Below are positions 24,164-25,644 of a DNA stretch of 25,644 bases, piece after piece. Every line of letters begins with the position of its first letter. Within the stretch, counting starts at the first letter, position 1. Source of the stretch: an uncultured Oscillospiraceae bacterium. GTDB lineage: Bacteria; Bacillota; Clostridia; Oscillospirales; Oscillospiraceae. Below the pieces are notes generated by a model. The model had not been told where the DNA came from, ran no database searches, and worked only from the letters and a program-made list of their open reading frames with translations. Position numbers and translations under genes: made by a program. Where the stretch lies: contig CAKTTR010000026.1 in NCBI GenBank assembly GCA_934615645.1, positions 1 to 25,644 of the forward strand, given 5' to 3'.

Positions 24164-25502
24164 GAAGCATTATTGCCCGCTGCGGCTGCAGATGGTGTTC
24201 TGTTTTATTTTAGGTGCGGCCTGTGCGGTGGCAATCTATTTTGGGGCGTCCCGCCTGGGAACGTATCTGATTGACCGCTACTATCTGGATGAGACCGCCA
24301 CGCTGCAGCGAGAACAGGCGCTGCTGGAAAACTTTGACGATTATGTGCAGGCAGGGAACCTGACCTCCGAGGATTCCGAAGCCATCGGCGCCTGGGCGGA
24401 GGATATGAAATACGCCTATATCTTGATCTTCCGCAGCGGTGTGCTGACGATGGAAGCGGATGCGACGGGCGTTTCGCAGCCCCTGGAGGACGAGGACCTC
24501 TGGTATGACGATCAAATGGCCTATGACCGGTATTTTTACCCGGTGCATTTTCAGGACGGCGTCTGCGCCGTGACGGTCTATGATTTCTCCTCTGCGAAGA
24601 TGTATACGATTTCAACTGTCGCGTCTATAACGCTGGCGGCGATTGGCTTTTTAGCGGTGATCCTGCTCAATAACCGCCGTCTGCGCAAGCGTATTACGGA
24701 CATCTCCCACTGCGTCTGCAAGGTTGCAGCGGGGGATCTGGAGCTGAAGATCACGGAATCCGGTCGGGATGAACTTTCGGATTTGGCTATGGATATCGAC
24801 CAGATGCGCCGTACACTTCTGGACCAGCTCAAAAAAGAGCAGGAGGCCTGGCAGGCCAATACGGATTTGCTGCGCGCCATCTCCCACGATATTCGGACGC
24901 CGATGACTGCGCTGCTGGGCTATCTGGACTTGGTGCAGTCCCACCAGTACGAGACCAAGGCGCAGCTGGAGCAGTACCTCGCGATCTGCGACGCGAAGGC
25001 GCAGCAGCTGCGGCAGCTGACAGACAAGCTTTTTGGGTATTTTCTCGTGTTCGCCAACCGGGAGCTGCACCTGAAACAGGAGCCGCTGGATACCCAGCTG
25101 CTGTTTACCCAGCTGTTTGGCGAGGAGATCTGCTGCCTGGAGAACGAGGGCTTTACCGTCGCGTGGGAGCGTCTGGAGCAGGGGCAGACCGTCGTGACCG
25201 ATGCGGTGCAGCTGCAGCGGGTCGTTGCGAACCTGTTTTCCAATATCCGCAAATATGCCGACCCGGCAAAGCCGGTGCAGGTGCAGGAGCAGCTGCGCAA
25301 GGGGCGTATCTGCGTGCGGCTTTCCAACGCTGTGAATCCGGTGGCCGGTGCGGTGGAGAGCAACCAGATCGGCCTGCGGACGTCCCGCAAGCTGATGCAG
25401 CTGCTGGGCGGCGGCCTGCACACGTCAGAGGCCAAGGGCGTCTTCCTGGCGGAGCTGACGCTGCCGGTGCAGCCCCAGCCGGAGCCTGCGGCGGAAGCTT
25501 GA
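24156..25502 (+). CDS. Membrane sensor histidine kinase
   Basis: A 448-residue sensor paired with the preceding regulator. Two membrane helices (about 11-33 and 152-172) enclose an extracytoplasmic segment of about 115 residues, acidic and without a recognised domain. A HAMP linker follows (about 173-225), then the dimerisation domain with H244 in LRAISHDIRTPMTALLGYLD. The ATP-binding domain has the N box NLFSNIRKYA (359-368) but no DxGxG; the expected place reads NAVNPVAGAVESNQIGLRTS (391-410), a pattern I associate with a subset of clostridial kinases. The start is a TTG at 24156 that overlaps the regulator gene; GGGGAAAGGG lies upstream. No clear terminator follows, only a T run at 25504-25510. 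Confidence 0.93.
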   Translation: MTKKHYCPLRLQMVFCFILGAACAVAIYFGASRLGTYLIDRYYLDETATLQREQALLENFDDYVQAGNLTSEDSEAIGAWAEDMKYAYILIFRSGVLTMEADATGVSQPLEDEDLWYDDQMAYDRYFYPVHFQDGVCAVTVYDFSSAKMYTISTVASITLAAIGFLAVILLNNRRLRKRITDISHCVCKVAAGDLELKITESGRDELSDLAMDIDQMRRTLLDQLKKEQEAWQANTDLLRAISHDIRTPMTALLGYLDLVQSHQYETKAQLEQYLAICDAKAQQLRQLTDKLFGYFLVFANRELHLKQEPLDTQLLFTQLFGEEICCLENEGFTVAWERLEQGQTVVTDAVQLQRVVANLFSNIRKYADPAKPVQVQEQLRKGRICVRLSNAVNPVAGAVESNQIGLRTSRKLMQLLGGGLHTSEAKGVFLAELTLPVQPQPEPAAEA

Positions 25503-25520
25503 GTTTTTTTCGCTGTAAAC

Positions 25521-25549
25521 TTGACAAAAATTGGCCGGTATGATAATAT
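25521..25549 (+). promoter_or_regulatory. Promoter for tRNA-Ser
   Basis: A perfect TTGACA (25521-25526), 17-base spacer, TAATAT (25544-25549). The start should fall about 15 bases before the tRNA. TATGAT at 25539-25544 is another possible -10 but its spacing is too short. Confidence 0.85.
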
Positions 25550-25571
25550 AAACCTCGCAGCCAAGCAATTC

Positions 25572-25644
25572 GGAGAGATGTCCGAGCGGTTTAAGGAGCT
25601 GGTCTTGAAAACCAGTGACTCAGCAATGAGCCGTGGGTTCGAAT
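25572..25644 (+). tRNA. tRNA-Ser(TGA), truncated by the window end
   Basis: The gene begins GGAGAGATGTCCGAGCGG, the typical 5' half of a tRNA-Ser. The anticodon stem CTGGT/ACCAG encloses CTTGAAA, giving anticodon TGA for codon UCA. A long variable arm (about GTGACTCAGCAATGAGCC) follows, as expected for a class II tRNA, then GGGTTCGAAT of the T arm. The rest of the T arm and the 3' acceptor strand lie beyond the window. Confidence 0.95.

Overview
This 25.6 kb window is chromosomal DNA from a GC-rich member of the Firmicutes, most likely a gut clostridium of the Oscillospiraceae/Ruminococcaceae type. The support is HPr kinase, an LonA-type Lon, the gene orders rplS-lepB-rbgA-rnhB-yraN and tig-clpP-clpX-lon-engB, AGGAGG-type ribosome binding sites, frequent GTG/TTG starts, and sigma-A-like promoters sitting in AT-rich gaps of an otherwise GC-rich sequence. 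The genus cannot be fixed from this sequence alone.

Layout. 1-2670 (+): the end of a nucleoside-type ABC transporter operon (ATPase tail and two permeases), closed by a perfect 18-bp hairpin shared with the convergent hprK. 2781-3722 (-): HPr kinase/phosphorylase, divergent from 3991-4179 (+) rpmB (L28); both promoters are clear. 4270-4815 (+): a cysteine-rich DUF2284 protein. 4894-6609 (-): an AraC regulator followed by a GtrA-like membrane protein. 6825-6900 (-): tRNA-Arg(CCG). About 6905-7507: no intact gene; it holds a decayed IS3-family transposase end next to unexplained sequence. 7545-11124 (-): four tightly packed genes, namely a SpoIVFA-like membrane protein without a peptidase domain, a SpoIVFB-like M50 protease, a TIGR03960 radical SAM protein and its TIGR03936/DUF2344 partner. 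11349-16625 (+): rplS, then lepB-rbgA-rnhB-yraN-M19 dipeptidase-unknown-metallophosphoesterase, with overlaps or very short gaps. 16736-23264 (+): the protein quality-control block tig, clpP, clpX, lon and the ribosome GTPase engB. 23471-25502 (+): a response regulator and sensor kinase pair. 25572-end (+): a truncated tRNA-Ser(TGA).

The main theme is housekeeping: ribosome assembly (L28, L19, RbgA, EngB), secretion (signal peptidase I), nascent-chain folding and regulated proteolysis (trigger factor, ClpXP, Lon), and carbon control (HprK). The accessory part is small: the AraC/GtrA pair, the DUF2284 gene, the two-component pair and the IS remnant.

I found no convincing new defence or mobile system. 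The points most worth a second look are the loss of expected gene order exactly at the IS remnant, the domain-poor SpoIVFA-like partner of the M50 protease, the hairpin-rich spacer before clpP, the unrecognised protein at 15175-15912, and the kinase with an atypical ATP-binding domain.
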